Shown here: piece after piece, positions 22,838 through 35,448 of the stretch
Layout: every line of letters starts with the position of its first letter
Position numbering within the stretch: position 1 is the stretch's first letter
From: Aurelia coerulea
Lineage: Eukaryota > Cnidaria > Scyphozoa > Semaeostomeae > Ulmaridae
Direction: 5' to 3'
NCBI GenBank assembly: GCA_039566865.1
Contig: CM076944.1
Location: 5,850,501-5,914,500 of the forward strand
Length of the DNA: 64,000 nucleotides
Made by a program: the position numbers and the translations under genes
Notes under the pieces: model-generated
Database searches by the model: none
What the model saw: only the letters and a program-made list of their open reading frames with translations
What the model was told of the DNA's origin: nothing

Positions 22838-24834
22838 TTATTATTATTATTATTATTATCAATTTATTTAAAGTAGGCCTACATATATATATATATATAT
22901 ACATACAAGACATATATACATATAGATACAATAGCTATAACTAAGAGCTAATTCAAGCCTACTATCTAAAAAAGTAAAATTTGTAAGAAAAAAGTAAAAA
23001 ATAAATAAAATTCCGAATGATTAAATACAGATACATTTTACAGATTTTTACAATGCTTTTAATATTTACAATGTTTTCTTACTTTTTTTTTTCGGTAAAT
23101 ACAGCAGAAAATTTAATATCAGCTCAAGAACCCAACCTGTGCCACGAAAGGTCTGCATATTTTACAATTACATTCCTCTCCCCTCCAGGTTTTGATTTTC
23201 CTTTTGAAACTGGAGAGAGTATCTGACTGTTTTAGGTCATTGGGAAGTGCCTGCCATAATCTACACCCAAGGAACGATATTGTCTCTAAGCCATAGCACG
23301 TAGTGCGTGCTTGTGGCAAGGATAGGTTATGGCAGCCTCTTAACCCATAAGAAACTTGTTTTTCAGCGAAAATGTCCTTCATGAAGCTGGGATTAAGGCT
23401 CAATTTTGTCTTAAAGACTTCAGTCATTAGCAATTGTAAATTCCTTATGTGGAGTGGGACCGACTTGTCTCTCAGTAACATCGTATCAAAATCTGTTCTC
23501 ATATCTTTGTAAGTTATTCGCAATGCCCGTTCGTGAATATGGTTAATTTTATTGTTCAATGTTCTGTCACAGAACATCCATACAAGAGGACAGTAGTTGA
23601 ATTGGGACAAGATAAATGCCTTCATCATTCGTTTCAGCTGCTCAGTATCAAGGAAATGAGAAATTCTTGAAAGAGCATGTAGCTTTTGACCAGCCTTTTT
23701 ACAAAGAGATTTTACTTGCTGTTTGAAGCTGAGCTTTTTGTCAAAAATCACACCCAGCAGCTTTTCTTCTGTGCTCTCATTTATTGTTACACTTCCGATA
23801 TTTATGGAAACATTGTTACTCTTGTCTCCAAATACCATTAGATGGCATTTGTCCTCATTCAGCTTCATTTTGGAAACCATTTTGTAATTTTAAGTGCATC
23901 GCTCTCTAATGTTTTGATGACACTTTCAATGTTGTTAGCACTGGCATAGATTGTCGTATCATCTGCATAGTTGCAGATTTGAGTGTCTTTCACAAACATG
24001 AAGAGATCATTTAGGTATATGTTAAACAGCAGAGGCCCCAAGACCGAACCCTGTGGCACCCCAATTACTGTTTCTCTCCACGTACTGAAAGACCCATTTA
24101 TCTTCACCCTCTGCTTCCTTTCACTGAGATAGCTATGGATCAACCGCAATGCACTCACACTGAAACCATAAGCACTTAATTTTGCAATCAAGAGCTCATG
24201 ATTTAAGCAATCAAAAGCCTTTGAGAGGTCCATGAGTAGTGCTGCTGCTATACCCCGTTTATCTAAGGTCATTTTACAAGTCTCTATTAGTCTTACAAGT
24301 GCATGCTGGGTTCCATAGCCCTCTCGAAATCCACACAAAAGAGGAGAAAGGAAGCTAAGGGCATGAGATTTTATTTGACTTTCTAAAACCCTCTCATAAA
24401 TTTTGGAAACAGATGATAAAACCGTTATCGGTCTATAATTCTTCTTGATAAAAGCATCAAGACTTTTGAAAAGAGACGAGATCTCACCAGTTTTCAGTTC
24501 TTTTGGAAAATTGTTTCTTGACAAATCAGAATTAAAAATTTTCTGGATGAGGACGGCAAAAATGTCTGAATTTTGTTTAAGGATCTTGGCAGGGATGCAG
24601 TTTAACGGTGATGCTTTCTTTGAATTTAGCTTTTCTATCTGAAGAAGTATTTCACTTACAGTCACCGGCTTGAATTCAAATTGGCTTAGCTCACAACTTC
24701 CTTTAATCATCTTGATGCTAGGATGATTTTCATATTTCTTGATAGCTTTTTCAATGGGATCATTTATTCCATTTGTTGGTGATAACACTGCCTGATCCTC
24801 AGAAATTCCTAGACTTTCTGTTATATTTGCGAAG
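22838..24834 (-). mobile_element. 5'-truncated CR1/jockey-like LINE
   Basis: It is on the minus strand: a reverse transcriptase segment, then a 3' UTR with a TA-repeat, ending in a TAA-type microsatellite tail at 22838-22855. It is flanked by imperfect 7-8 bp repeats (TAAGTTTA, TAATTTA). The endonuclease and the start of ORF2 are missing. A shorter copy of its 3' end lies at 57985-58977. Confidence 0.85.
23119..24788 (-). pseudogene. Reverse transcriptase ORF, one frameshift
   Basis: The first frame (24788-23865) carries the RT palm and fingers: NYRPITVLSSVSKIYE, then GFREGYGTQHALVRL, MDLSKAFDCLNHELL, GVPQGSVLGPLLFNIYLNDL and the catalytic NYADD. The second frame (23880-23119) continues with MKLNEDKCHLMVFG, KLLGVIFDKKLSF, the thumb-like FILSQFNYCPLVWMF, HERALRI, and the C-terminal LWQALPNDLKQ and CNCKICRPFVAQVGF blocks. 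The switch at 23865-23880 fits one indel between WFPK and MKLNEDK. With no EN domain and a broken frame, the copy is dead. The family matches jockey/CR1-like elements frequent in cnidarians and other invertebrates. Confidence 0.9.
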
Positions 24835-25901
24835 TAATTTATAAATCATAAGCCAGAAAAGTGAAAGACTTGCGTGCTTGCATGCATAATAGGGTATTGC
24901 AGGCATTCCTAAACTATGTTTTCTTTGAAATGATTCCTTTTTTAAACATTACAACTCTATGATGGTTTAAAGTTTTTTTTCAAAATTTGTCTTGATTTCT
25001 TAAAAGCTAAGAAAAATCCTCTAATTTTGAAAATATTGAAGATTTCAGAAAAGTCCAACGGTAGAATTATAGCAAAGTAGCTGCTGTTTCTTTCACGTTA
25101 TTCAGTTCGAAGAAATATAAGGCATAGAATTTTACATCAACATCTTTACAGATTTAGAATCTTTTCATTGAACGCATTCAGGGTTGTACACAGCATGGGA
25201 GCAACAAGGACAGTTGCCCCCTAAAATAGAAAGAGAACGTTGGATTTTGATGTAAATTTTGACCAGATTTGAGAAAATTCTCCCTCTTTGCTTCCCTGAA
25301 CATTTTGAGCAGTGTACGATCATGAATGCATTCACAGCACTGATCCTGTATGCAAGAGTAATTTTTGCCACCATTTTTGCGAGGAATGTCAGAAATTGTA
25401 CAACATTTCTAGGAAGTGATACAACTCTCGATTTTAAACTGAATGCAATGCTTCCGACTGTCTCCAAAATTGACAAAAATCTCATCAAACAGGCCTGAGT
25501 GTTCTTTATGTTTGTTCAGAAAATTCTAAATAAATCGTTGAAACTATTCTGGATTTTGTCGAGGATATTTTATCGAGGGCATTTATAGATAAAACGAGGT
25601 CTCCTTTTTCGCTAGCTACGAGGCATTTGAGTGATGAGACATCCATCCGGATAACCTCGATGTTTCTTGATTTCAATCATGAAGCGAAATCTATCATTCG
25701 TAGAGCTCCGTGGCAGCCATTTACCAGATTTGTGTTCGCCATTTACCAGAACAAACCGCTCTCTCCAGCCCCTTTTTTAAATGTCGAAATGGTCTATCTT
25801 TGTACGTAGACAATGCTGCAAATTGCCTTTGAGGGAGAATTTTGGAACCAAAGAAAAAGCACTGCATACCGCACCCATTTGATTTAGTTGCATATTTTGG
25901 A

Positions 25902-26206
25902 CCCGGAAGGGGGGTACTTGACCAGATTTTGGTGGGGGACGTGCCATCGAAGCTTCAAAAATATACCCGTTCCTTATACTAATTTTCCGAAAAAGGGTAC
26001 TCGACTTTATACCAATTTTCCAAAAATGTATAACTGACGTTATACTTTCACCCAACTCGTGAGAATTGATACCGTTCCTTATACCAAAGTCGTGAAAATC
26101 GATACCGTTCCTTATACCAAAATCGTGAAAATCGATACCCTACACCCTTCCCGATGGCACGTCCCCGTACCCAAAATATGTGTTGAACCCCCCCCCCCCC
26201 CTCGGG
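25902..26206. mobile_element. G-run element with exact 8-bp TSD, copy D
   Basis: It runs from CCCGGAAGGGGGGTACTT to a run of C ending CTCGGG. Both flanks are ATTTTGGA (25894-25901, 26207-26214). The core iterates TATACCAAAATCGTGAAAATC-type units, with GGACGTGCCATCG near both ends. It is the same core type, inverted, as at 30140-30463. Confidence 0.88.
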
Positions 26207-26279
26207 ATTTTGGAAAGCTTACGCTAACTAGGGGGCGTACGACAGTTGCATTTAATCTCAATACTGTAGGGGGAATCAA

Positions 26280-26366
26280 GAATGATTTTGATGTTGTTGA
26301 TGAGAATGATGATGACGATGATGATGATGTTGATGTTGATAATGATGATGATGATGATGATGATGC
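26280..26366 (+). repeat. GAT-type trinucleotide microsatellite
   Basis: Interrupted GAT/GTT repeats run here. A frame across it gives an Asp-rich peptide and the other strand a Ser-rich one; neither is a gene. Confidence 0.85.
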
Positions 26367-27130
26367 ATCGAAAAGCCACCAATTTACGAATAAAAGGTTG
26401 CTAAATGCTTTACTAAACAGAAAATTTTTTTTTACCTGATAACAGGGAGCCATGCCCTCAAAATAAAAGAATCATTTATTCCTAAAAATTTGCCTTAAAG
26501 ATGGAAAAATTCCCCATTTTCCGGACACTTTTGCCAAATGCTTTCTTCAAGAATTAGGCTGAAAAGATGGTCCTTTTCGGAGTCTTTTGCTAGATAATTG
26601 TCCCAACAAGCAGATAGAGCCCTAGACTGTGATAGGAAAAGATCTGCCACTAAATTTAACAAATATCCCCTCCTTCGGTATGGAAATGTTTCCCATAACT
26701 TTGTGGGGGTATGAACATATCAAGGGAGATTTTTATGAGGTGCACAACCATTTTGCTTGAAAAATATTTATATAAAATCACCAGTTAACATTTAAAAGTA
26801 AAATTAACAGACATACATGATTTCTCATTAAGATTAACCTCTGCTAGTTGTTTATGTTTTTTTTTCGTTAAACTATTTGGTCTTTGCACTTCTCGTTCGC
26901 CTCCTGTCCGCACCGCGGTTCGACAAAAGAATTCGTCATATTTGCAAATACAATAGTTTTTACTGCTTGCTGGTTGGTTCTTCTTTTTGTTTACTTTGGC
27001 GATCCTACGAAAAAAAAGTCTGTATTTATTGAACATCTATGACTAATCGTTCCTTGAGAAATATTTGTATTTAATTTCCTAGAAAAACGAAGAATGAGCA
27101 ACTCTCGCGACTTTCAAGACGCACACAAAA

Positions 27131-27420
27131 CCAGGGGGGGTATATAACATGTTCAGGGTTACGGGTATGTGCCGCCGATATGGATAGGTTTTTGGGCCAA
27201 AAACTCTCTAAACAAGGGTCCTTTTTTCGGCAGATTTTTATAAACATGGGTGGGGTTTCGCTGAAATTCGCAAAAATAGTTAGAAATAGGCAGTTTTCCA
27301 CCAAAATTCATCATAAAAGTGGGTACCAAGGCAAGTTTCGGTAATTAGAAGAGGGTACCTTTCTGAAACCAGGCGGCAGACCCCGTCCATCCATAAGTCA
27401 TGTACCCCCCCCCCCCCAGG
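27131..27420. mobile_element. G-run element with exact 8-bp TSD, copy E
   Basis: It runs from CCAGGGGGGG to CCCCCCCCAGG. Both flanks are ACACAAAA (27123-27130, 27421-27428). The subterminal ACGGGTATGTGCC is shared with copies B and D. The fragment at 1990 has the same left end. Confidence 0.88.
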
Positions 27421-28471
27421 ACACAAAAACAATGTGAATCAATCACTATTTGCAGAGGAGATGCTTTTGTGGAGGAAAAACGCTGTTGTTTGCGGCGGAA
27501 ATAATGAACCTCCTTCGCAGAACAATGAGTATTCCTCCGCAGAAGCACACAAGCTGCAGAGCTCCGCCACAGGAGCTCAACTGCGGCGTCTATGGCAAGC
27601 GAAACTTGAAGATAAGCTCGGTTTTTCTGAAAAGTTAGTTCCAGAAATCCAGAAAAACATTCCTTGTACCACATATATTGTCTCTGGAAATAAGGCTTGT
27701 AACCATGTTGTAACACAGAACATCTCCATTGCAATTGATAAGTAATTCAATGCACTTAATGCAGTCATGAATAGTTTTTACACATCTGGTTTCACCAAAG
27801 ATAGTTTCACTCAATCAAATCAAAGAAACAAAAGAATAACATGCCTTATACAACGTTTTGTTCTTTTTGTTTATTTGCATTGATCAAGTGGAATCAGATC
27901 TGTGAAAACTATTCATGACTGCATCAAGTGCATCAAATCAACAGTGATCAATTTGCTTTATCATTTGGTGATGCAGATCCTTCTGCTACAAATTCTACCG
28001 TTGTTTGAAGCTGAAATTTTGTGTGTGGAGAAAAAGATATGGGACGAGGAGAGCTTTTGCAATTTAACCAAGAAAATTGATCGCTATCCTGCAAGTCAAG
28101 CAAATTAAGGAACAATGGATTCAGGTAATGTTTAAAGGCTGTTGGGTAACCAGCATGCATTGCGATCGTTCGCTTTGTTTTTCATAGATTTCATGGATTT
28201 GCTTTGCACGTGAGGAGTTATATGGCTTGAGCGACCAACCTCGTCCCCAGGGCCTTTTGTCTTCAGTCATATAAAATTAGGCCACCTTTACCAATCGGGC
28301 TGCAATGCATGCCGGTTTCCTAAGAGCCCCACGCAATCTTCTTAAAAACTCCTTTATGGTGGACAGATATTTCGTTAGTATTTTTACCTTTGAACTGAAA
28401 TCGACACATGTGTCTCCTTTGGTCGATTATCCTCCAGATAGTCTATCTTCTTTTTAATTGTTGTCTTTTAT

Positions 28472-28942
28472 GGCATGTTGTAAAAACCGGACCCTAAGAC
28501 CCTAGGACCCCTGAGACCCCTAGGACCTTAAAGTACTAAAAATGAAAAGGACCCTTAACACCAGAGGGACATCACCACAGACAAACAATAGATCAATGTC
28601 ATCAAGCTGTCAAACAAGAGGCTGCGTGTTGTATGAGCTTCCCATCTTTCATCCTACGAACTTTCGTCCGTTCAAACCAACGTCAGGATGCCTTTATTCA
28701 CGCAGAAAGTCTTTAAAATAACACAATAGGAGATACTCAAAATAGTACTTCTTCATGGTATAAACTCTCTGAATGATTCCTGACATTGGTTTGAAAGAGT
28801 GGATGGAAGAGGGGAAGTTAACGATGCACAACTTCCTGATCATGACCCTCGGGTGTTAAGGGTCCTTTTCATTTCTAGTACTTAAAGATCCTAGGGGTCT
28901 CAAGGGTCCTAGGGTCTTAGGGTCCTGTTTTTACAACATGCC
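28472..28942. mobile_element. 471-bp inverted-repeat element with exact 9-bp TSD
   Basis: The ends are GGCATGTTGTAAAAAC and its exact inverse. Both flanks are GTCTTTTAT (28463-28471, 28943-28951). The next 70 bp on each side iterate CCCTAGGAC / CCCTAAGAC. The central part is a decayed inverted repeat. There is no transposase. Confidence 0.85.
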
Positions 28943-30139
28943 GTCTTTTATGATCTGTATGGTGATCAATCATGTGAGCTATAAATTCTGTTCAAATTAA
29001 TCTCATTTTGTGTGTTGAAAATGACGCCAAGTTGAATAAAGCTTATTCGGAAAAGCAAGGAGTTTGATTTGAACTATTTTGTGATGATGTTGTATTTTTG
29101 GCTGTCGGCAGCCTATTCGTAGTATTAAAACGTGAGATTTTCTATTTCATCCCAACATTCGTTAAGTTATAGTTATGCTATCTTAAATAAAGTTATTAAA
29201 ATTGAATAAGCTCAAAACCGCTGATGGTTTACAAACGCACCGCTGATAGTTTTGAGGAAAAGAGTATCGCCTTGGTTATTTCTTGACAATTTTGCTGGAT
29301 TCAAAATATCTTTTCTCGCGAGTAGTTTTCACTCCTTTCCCCTGAAAACGCCCGTTTCTTTGCCTAGTGTACTATTGCTTTGCTGGAAAAAGCTCTTCAT
29401 ATGGCTCCATATTGAAGACTAGCAGACTGGCTCCTGCTGGCACTCCATCCCATCCCTGTGCAAGAGAGATCAATCCTTACATTGAAAATGTCTTACATGC
29501 GCAGACACAGAGCCATCCAGTGAGGAGACGATGTTTTGTGACGCTTTCAAAGTACTGACCAAAGAATTTGCATCTTACGACAACTTAAATTCAGACTTTA
29601 CAGGAAGTGAAACTATATAGAGAGGAAAGTTCGTCCATTACGGTAACGGGTATTACGTGTGGTTTCTACAATTCCCCCAGTTTTAGGTATCCTTTTTATG
29701 GAACTTTAATGATGTACCAGTTTTGGTCAAAGATCTAAAGACCAAGCTGAAGTTCCAGTTTTGTTTGGTTTCAGTTCCAGTTCTGGATATGACTGTTTTT
29801 CGATGATACCCAATTGTGGGTGCCTTCTCTGCTTTGACCCATCCAGTTTTGGGGCAATATTTTTTTTGGGGCAATATTTTGTTTGGAGCTTCACACATAC
29901 CCGTCCTCAATGCTGGGTACCTCCACTCTTGTGATCCCATCCAATAGCAGTAAGCTTTTTTCCGAGAAAAGAATCATACCTAAGTGTGCCATGGTGCTAT
30001 CCACTGTGGTAGTCATGACCACCGAGTGTCGGGAATTGTAACTAAACTCAGCCAGATCCCTCTCATAGTTTGAAACAACTGTAAAGGTGGCAGTGGCAAG
30101 GAGGACCATCAAGGCATCCCCAAGACATCAATTGTCGCT

Positions 30140-30463
30140 CCCAGGGGGGGGGGGGGTACTTCACATATTTTGGGTACGGGGACATGCCATCGGGAAGGGT
30201 ATCGATTTCGTGATTTTGGTATAAGAAACGGTATCAATTTTCACGATTTTGGTATAAGGAACGGTATCGATTTTCGCGATTTTGGTTTAAGAACGATTTT
30301 GGTATACTTTTTCGGAAAATTGGTATAAGGTTGGATATACTTTTTCGCAAAATTGGTATAAGGTCGGGTATACATTTTCGCAAAATTGGTATAAGGAACG
30401 GGTATGTTTTGAAACTTCGATGGCACGTCCCCGACCAAAACCTGGTCAAGTAACCCCCCCGGG
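30140..30463. mobile_element. G-run element with 8-bp TSD, copy F
   Basis: It runs from CCCAGGGGGGG to CCCCCCCGGG. The flanks TTGTCGCT and CTGTCGCT match at 7 of 8. The core is built from repeats of GGTATAAGGAACGGTATCGA and TTTTCGCAAAATTGGTATAA. Confidence 0.85.
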
Positions 30464-31149
30464 CTGTCGCTTCATCAACTATAAGCACAGAGAACTTACC
30501 CACCCCTAAGTGTGCCGTTTACTCGTGCTAAACTATTTCTGTCTTCGTGTGTCCTTGCCTACTGGAACGGAGGCTAGCCCTTGCCATATTTCCATATTGC
30601 ACCTTTCGACAGTGAGGTACGTCTTTCCGTTTTCCTGGAAGCTGCTACAAATCGCAATCGATTTGCTCAAAACCCTGTTGTCGCCACCTTTTATGGAACA
30701 ATTCTAATGTTTTATTGCAATCTATTTCTCAATGAAATCGACGGAATTCGAGTGCATTTCGATCACCAAATGTAATGCACTATTGGAAGATGCCTTTTCT
30801 TAAATGCACCATTTCATTTTGCTACCAAGACATTTCGAACGATATATTTGAATGCAGTTTATTCACGGGCTTTAGGAAAAGGCTTACAACACTTTTATTT
30901 CTCATTGCTTTCTCATTGCGTCCCTGTGCCCGTGAAAGTTGTTGTTGTCACGTCAGGGAAAAAGAAGGAGAAAGAGACAGAAGTGAGTGTTCTTGAGTAG
31001 AAACTGAAATTGTAAAGCAAAGATTCGTCAGCTAAATGACAAGAGCCTTTTCTTTCTTTCACCGTTACTCAAATTGTGTAGGACGCAGGGATACAAGGAA
31101 CACCAATCACAGGGAAACGGGGAGGAACAAAGCTGCTGCAGGAACAACT

Positions 31150-31330
31150 GCTACCGCGTTTTTTATTAACGCCAGTTGTTAAAGGGAGTACAAAGACTAG
31201 CATGCTTTTCGCGAGGTCAGCGACTTACTCTCCACAGCTTCCAGAATAACTGACTGTACGAAATTCACAAAAACAAATACAAAAGATGGCAAAGGCTGCT
31301 GGTCTTTGTACTCCCTTTAACTGACTGTGT
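31150..31330. repeat. Inverted-repeat element, TTAAAGGGAGTACAAAGAC ends
   Basis: The arms CAGTTGTTAAAGGGAGTACA (left) and TGTACTCCCTTTAACTGACTG (right) bracket about 130 bp of unpaired sequence. The exact target duplication was not resolved. Confidence 0.55.
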
Positions 31331-33793
31331 CCGAAGTTGACGATTTCTTGCCTGCTAGGCAGTAAACCTTGAACCAGAGAGACCGGAGATCCCAGCTGAT
31401 CGTGATATTCAATCCAAAAACCAGGGAATTAAAATTTCATTTCTTTTCTGACATCAGGAGTAAGTCTCACGCTGCTTCGTAGCATGTTTTTATTTCGTTC
31501 GCAATAAGTTTACTTATCAATTACAAAGAAACGTTTAAAATTCTCATGAGCCAATGAAATACCTTAAATAAGATTTGATCATTTATACATTACCAGAATG
31601 AAATGTTTTGGCAAAAATGCTTAATGAAAAACGTTGTCATACGCCAAGGAATTCAACTCCCTATCGAGCTCGATGAAAAAGTTTATGGACTCTTGGAAAC
31701 ACGATTAAATGACATCTTCTTCTTGACAAGAGAACCATGAGATGCTAAATTCTTGGCAGAATTAGGCTTGGACATCTGGAAATAGATAAACCACCACAGA
31801 TTTACAAAAATCAGAAGGCCAGTTGCTCTGATTATCATGAGGGTGACTTTAGAATGTGCCGAAAATACTCGAGGTAGAAAATAGAATGAATTGTCAATGT
31901 TTGTTGCCAACATGGAGATAATTGTTGTTTTTCATTCTGAAAGAATCACTTTATTCTTTTCTGTAATCAGTTTTGTTACAGATTGCTAAATATACCTAAG
32001 ATAGCTATAAGGTCGAGAATACCCTGGGTGTCGGGCCCTTTACTGACAGTAAGACTGGGGGCAAGGAAACATGTATGTGGGTCTGGCACCGAGAGAAAGT
32101 TAAAAACTACCTCAATACAAATATTTCAAATTTTGCGAGAATAGTTGAATTAGATCAATGCTTTCCTTTAGTCTTTGAAATTCAAGAACACAAATTTCTT
32201 TACGTTCAATGTTATTGTGTATTAGGGGTTCACAAACAGTTATTTTTGATAGAGTATATTGGTAATCTGGACTTTAGGGGTTTTATTAGTAGTTTCATAA
32301 GTAGTTTTTCTTATATATTCTGTATCAATTTTTCAAATCAATTTTATTTTCATCATTATTATCTAGTTATTTGAGAATGAAATGAAAATTATAAAAAATT
32401 CAGATCAATGCTTTTGTGTTTTAGGATCCTTTAGAGGGGCCTGGTTTTTTATTGAGTATTTCAATCTAATTACGATTGGAATATTTTTACGCACATTTTT
32501 AGAATTTTGAAATATTTTGAATGTCCAGGGATGGAAAGTAAAGTCGATTTCAAATAAATATTTCAACTGTATACCCCGGGTACCAGAATCAAGTACTATC
32601 ATTTGTAATGTTTAGATCAGACTTATTTTCAAAACTGAGAAAATTAGATTTTGGTAGGCCAGGGTTGTCTTGTAAACAGGAAGACAGCGATTGTCAGTAA
32701 ATTTATTATAAGAAATTTGATAAGTATTATGGATGTTGTGGATGAATATGAAGTGAAATATATTTTCGTTGCAAGTGTGATGTCCCTTCGCCCGTGTGCA
32801 CTGAGAACCAGGCTCCTTGGCCTCGCTTTCCACGTTCCCGCCAAAACACAAATCGGCTTTGACTAGGCCTATTTTGCCTTTGCGAAGTTTTGAAGCTGAG
32901 ATGATTAGCAGAAGACTGCCAGACAATGCGTTTAGAGATGTTACAAGATCAAGGAAAAGGGAACATACCTGATGAAGAATAGATAAAGATGCCATGACGG
33001 TGCTTTTGGCGGTTTGACGTCAAACGTCGACGGTTGGCTGCCTAGGCCCTTTACAGACACTGGCATGGCATGATGGGCAATGATCATGACATGATGGCAG
33101 GATTTATCAGGCACTTGAGGTTTGTAAACTTAACCAATCAAACTCAATGTATCTTCTCCACGGGGGCCAAAGTCACTTCATAAACAGCTTTAAACATTCT
33201 TCTTTATTTATACTGTTTTTTTGCTAATTCAAGGCCAGACTAGCCAAAGTCCGCAAATATAAAAATATTGAAGTATTTCCATGAGTAATTTTGCGTCATC
33301 GCAAATCTCACGTGACATCTAATTTGAGCCCAACTTCAGTGCGATGTACCTATGCATGTTCTCTATCTACGGATGTTCATACATTATATCTTGAGATCCG
33401 CAGATCTGCTGATGTTGTTCATGTGATGTCTTTGTCAAAAGACCGCATACCATATGTGTGAAGAGTCAGTTTATATTGATCAATATAATGGACTTTGAAA
33501 TATCAGAGCAACTGAAACTTCAACCAGATGTATGGAAAGTGTGGCACTTGCACACCCAAGAAAAACAATTTGGTATGACGCGAAAACTCATCATAACTAT
33601 GAGCCCCTCTAGCTCCCTGCAACAGACAGAGCCATAATTCAGGCAACCCTTGATGTTTCGTTCCCCGGGTCCTAAACTCTTGATTTATCATTTCAAAATG
33701 CTTATGTATCCAAGCATTTCCTTGTATCAGATTGCTCAATGATGTCATTTTACACAGTTCTGCTCTGTCACTGGAAATTCAAAACGGATAATA

Positions 33794-34079
33794 CCTGTAT
33801 GAAAATACAAGGCCATGTAATAGCCTTGTCCTTGTAGTTATGGCCTTGTAACCTTGTTATAGCCTGGAATAGCCTTGCTGTAACCTTGTAAATGGCTTGA
33901 AAAATGCTAATTAGCCTTTGGAAACCATGTGTTAGACTGGTTGCAGCTTGGAATCTTACTGATAGCCTTGTAATTTTCTTCCAAGGTTAGTACAAGGTCA
34001 TAACAAGGTCATAATCCCCTCTACAAGGCTAAAACTTGGCCTGTACAAGGCCAAGTTTAGCCTTGTATTTTTGTACAGG
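33794..34079. mobile_element. 286-bp TA-flanked element built of CCTTGTA repeats
   Basis: It is flanked by TA on both sides and ends CCTGTA...TACAGG. The terminal arms share AAAATACAAGGC. The whole core is a chain of TAGCCTTGTAA / ACAAGGCTA phrases in both orientations. Confidence 0.7.
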
Positions 34080-35448
34080 TAGATAAACAATAGAGGACTC
34101 TTCTTGCACACACCCAACAAAGTCTGGGTGAAAATGACCCTACTTTCCATACTGGTCAACCAATTCAACAAGATGTCAAGCCAACAATTGGGGAAGACAA
34201 ATGAAAGTAGGGTTTGGGGGCACAGCCTCCAGGAAAATTTTCTTCACCATGCTCATTTTGCCCTGTGGAAATATCCGTTTTTTATTTGTGAGACTGAATC
34301 AATAATGAGGTTGTGTTGGGGAGAATTTCCTGGAGTCCAACTTCTGCCTTCCTACTTCTTCCTCAAAATTCAGGACCTAACTACCTAACCCCTCCTTTGG
34401 CAATTTGCCACCACTGATTGTATGATTTATTGTGATGTATGGTTTGTTTACACACCTGGTATTCTACAGGGGACTCTGGACGGAGTGATACTGTTATGCC
34501 ATTTGTTCATACATTTTGCAGAAAAATGGCAAAGTTTGAGATGGGATAAAAGCCTTGGTGCCACCAAGCCAAGATAACATGTGCCAATAAAAAACAAAGT
34601 TGTTATGTGTGTTGTGAGTGTTGTACGTCGATTGTATTTAAAGTCATAAATTAATTTAAAAATTCGACATTGTACAAACATTTGCCGCCCAGTCAAACCT
34701 TTGAATGAAAATAAGGCCCTTCTCCCAGGGGGTCAAATTTGTGTTGTTTCCCCAGGTATCTTTATATTTTTTCCTTGTTTCCTGTTAGACAAGTCAGAAA
34801 ATTCATTAATTTCCTGCCCAAAGTATTATTTTTTACAAATTTGTTCCCAGACTATTTTCATTAAATTTTCCCTTGTTCCCAACTTCAAAATCCCAAGCAT
34901 CCCCTGTTCCCTGAAATCCTGAGAGGGCCTCAAAATGTATAAAACTATTAATTAACCCAGACTTTTGTTAAATAGCTGAAAAGTTTGTTGTCAATTCCAG
35001 CTCACATGTGCAAATTTGCACAACTAAATGATTAATGGTAGTATGGTCTGAGGTAACAGAAGGAAAACTCAAAGGTTTATCAGATTTAGAAAGCAAATAT
35101 TAAAAAAATATTTTACTTCACAATGCTCTACTCAAATTCCAATGTCTAAACTATGGTCTAAAATGTCTAAAATGCATCAAGAATCTTATTTCCAGAAATT
35201 TGTATGATGATACCCACATGTTACAATGAAAAAAGTTACAATGAAATGTTTACAAAAAGTTTTATTTTCTATACTCTATCAAATATTCTAAAGTTTTATC
35301 AAAAAGAAATTTATTCAAGATAATCTCTACACAGAGTTACTAATCATTGCCTCCAAGAAATGGCATTTGCTAATTTGATCTAATTTTCGGTTCTATAAAT
35401 ATAAATCACAACTACAGTACTAACTGTACATCTTCTAACCGCACATTA

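Larger units (their letters stand above)
22632..25172. mobile_element. Long-inverted-repeat element split by a LINE
   Basis: The left arm 22632-22830 and right arm 24836-25172 are the two halves of the family seen at 6865-7385 (GGTTCCAAATCTT, TGTAAAATTCT, CCAACGGTAGAATTATAG). The continuous version around 7060-7110 shows what the site looked like before the LINE at 22838-24834 landed. Confidence 0.7.

Noticed and set aside
26059..26439. Asp-rich open frame (and Ser-rich frame opposite)
   Set aside because: Produced by the GAT microsatellite and the end of a G-run element.
27434..27745. 103-residue open frame
   Set aside because: Overlaps frames on the other strand of similar length, contains CTCCGC repeat phrases, no domain.
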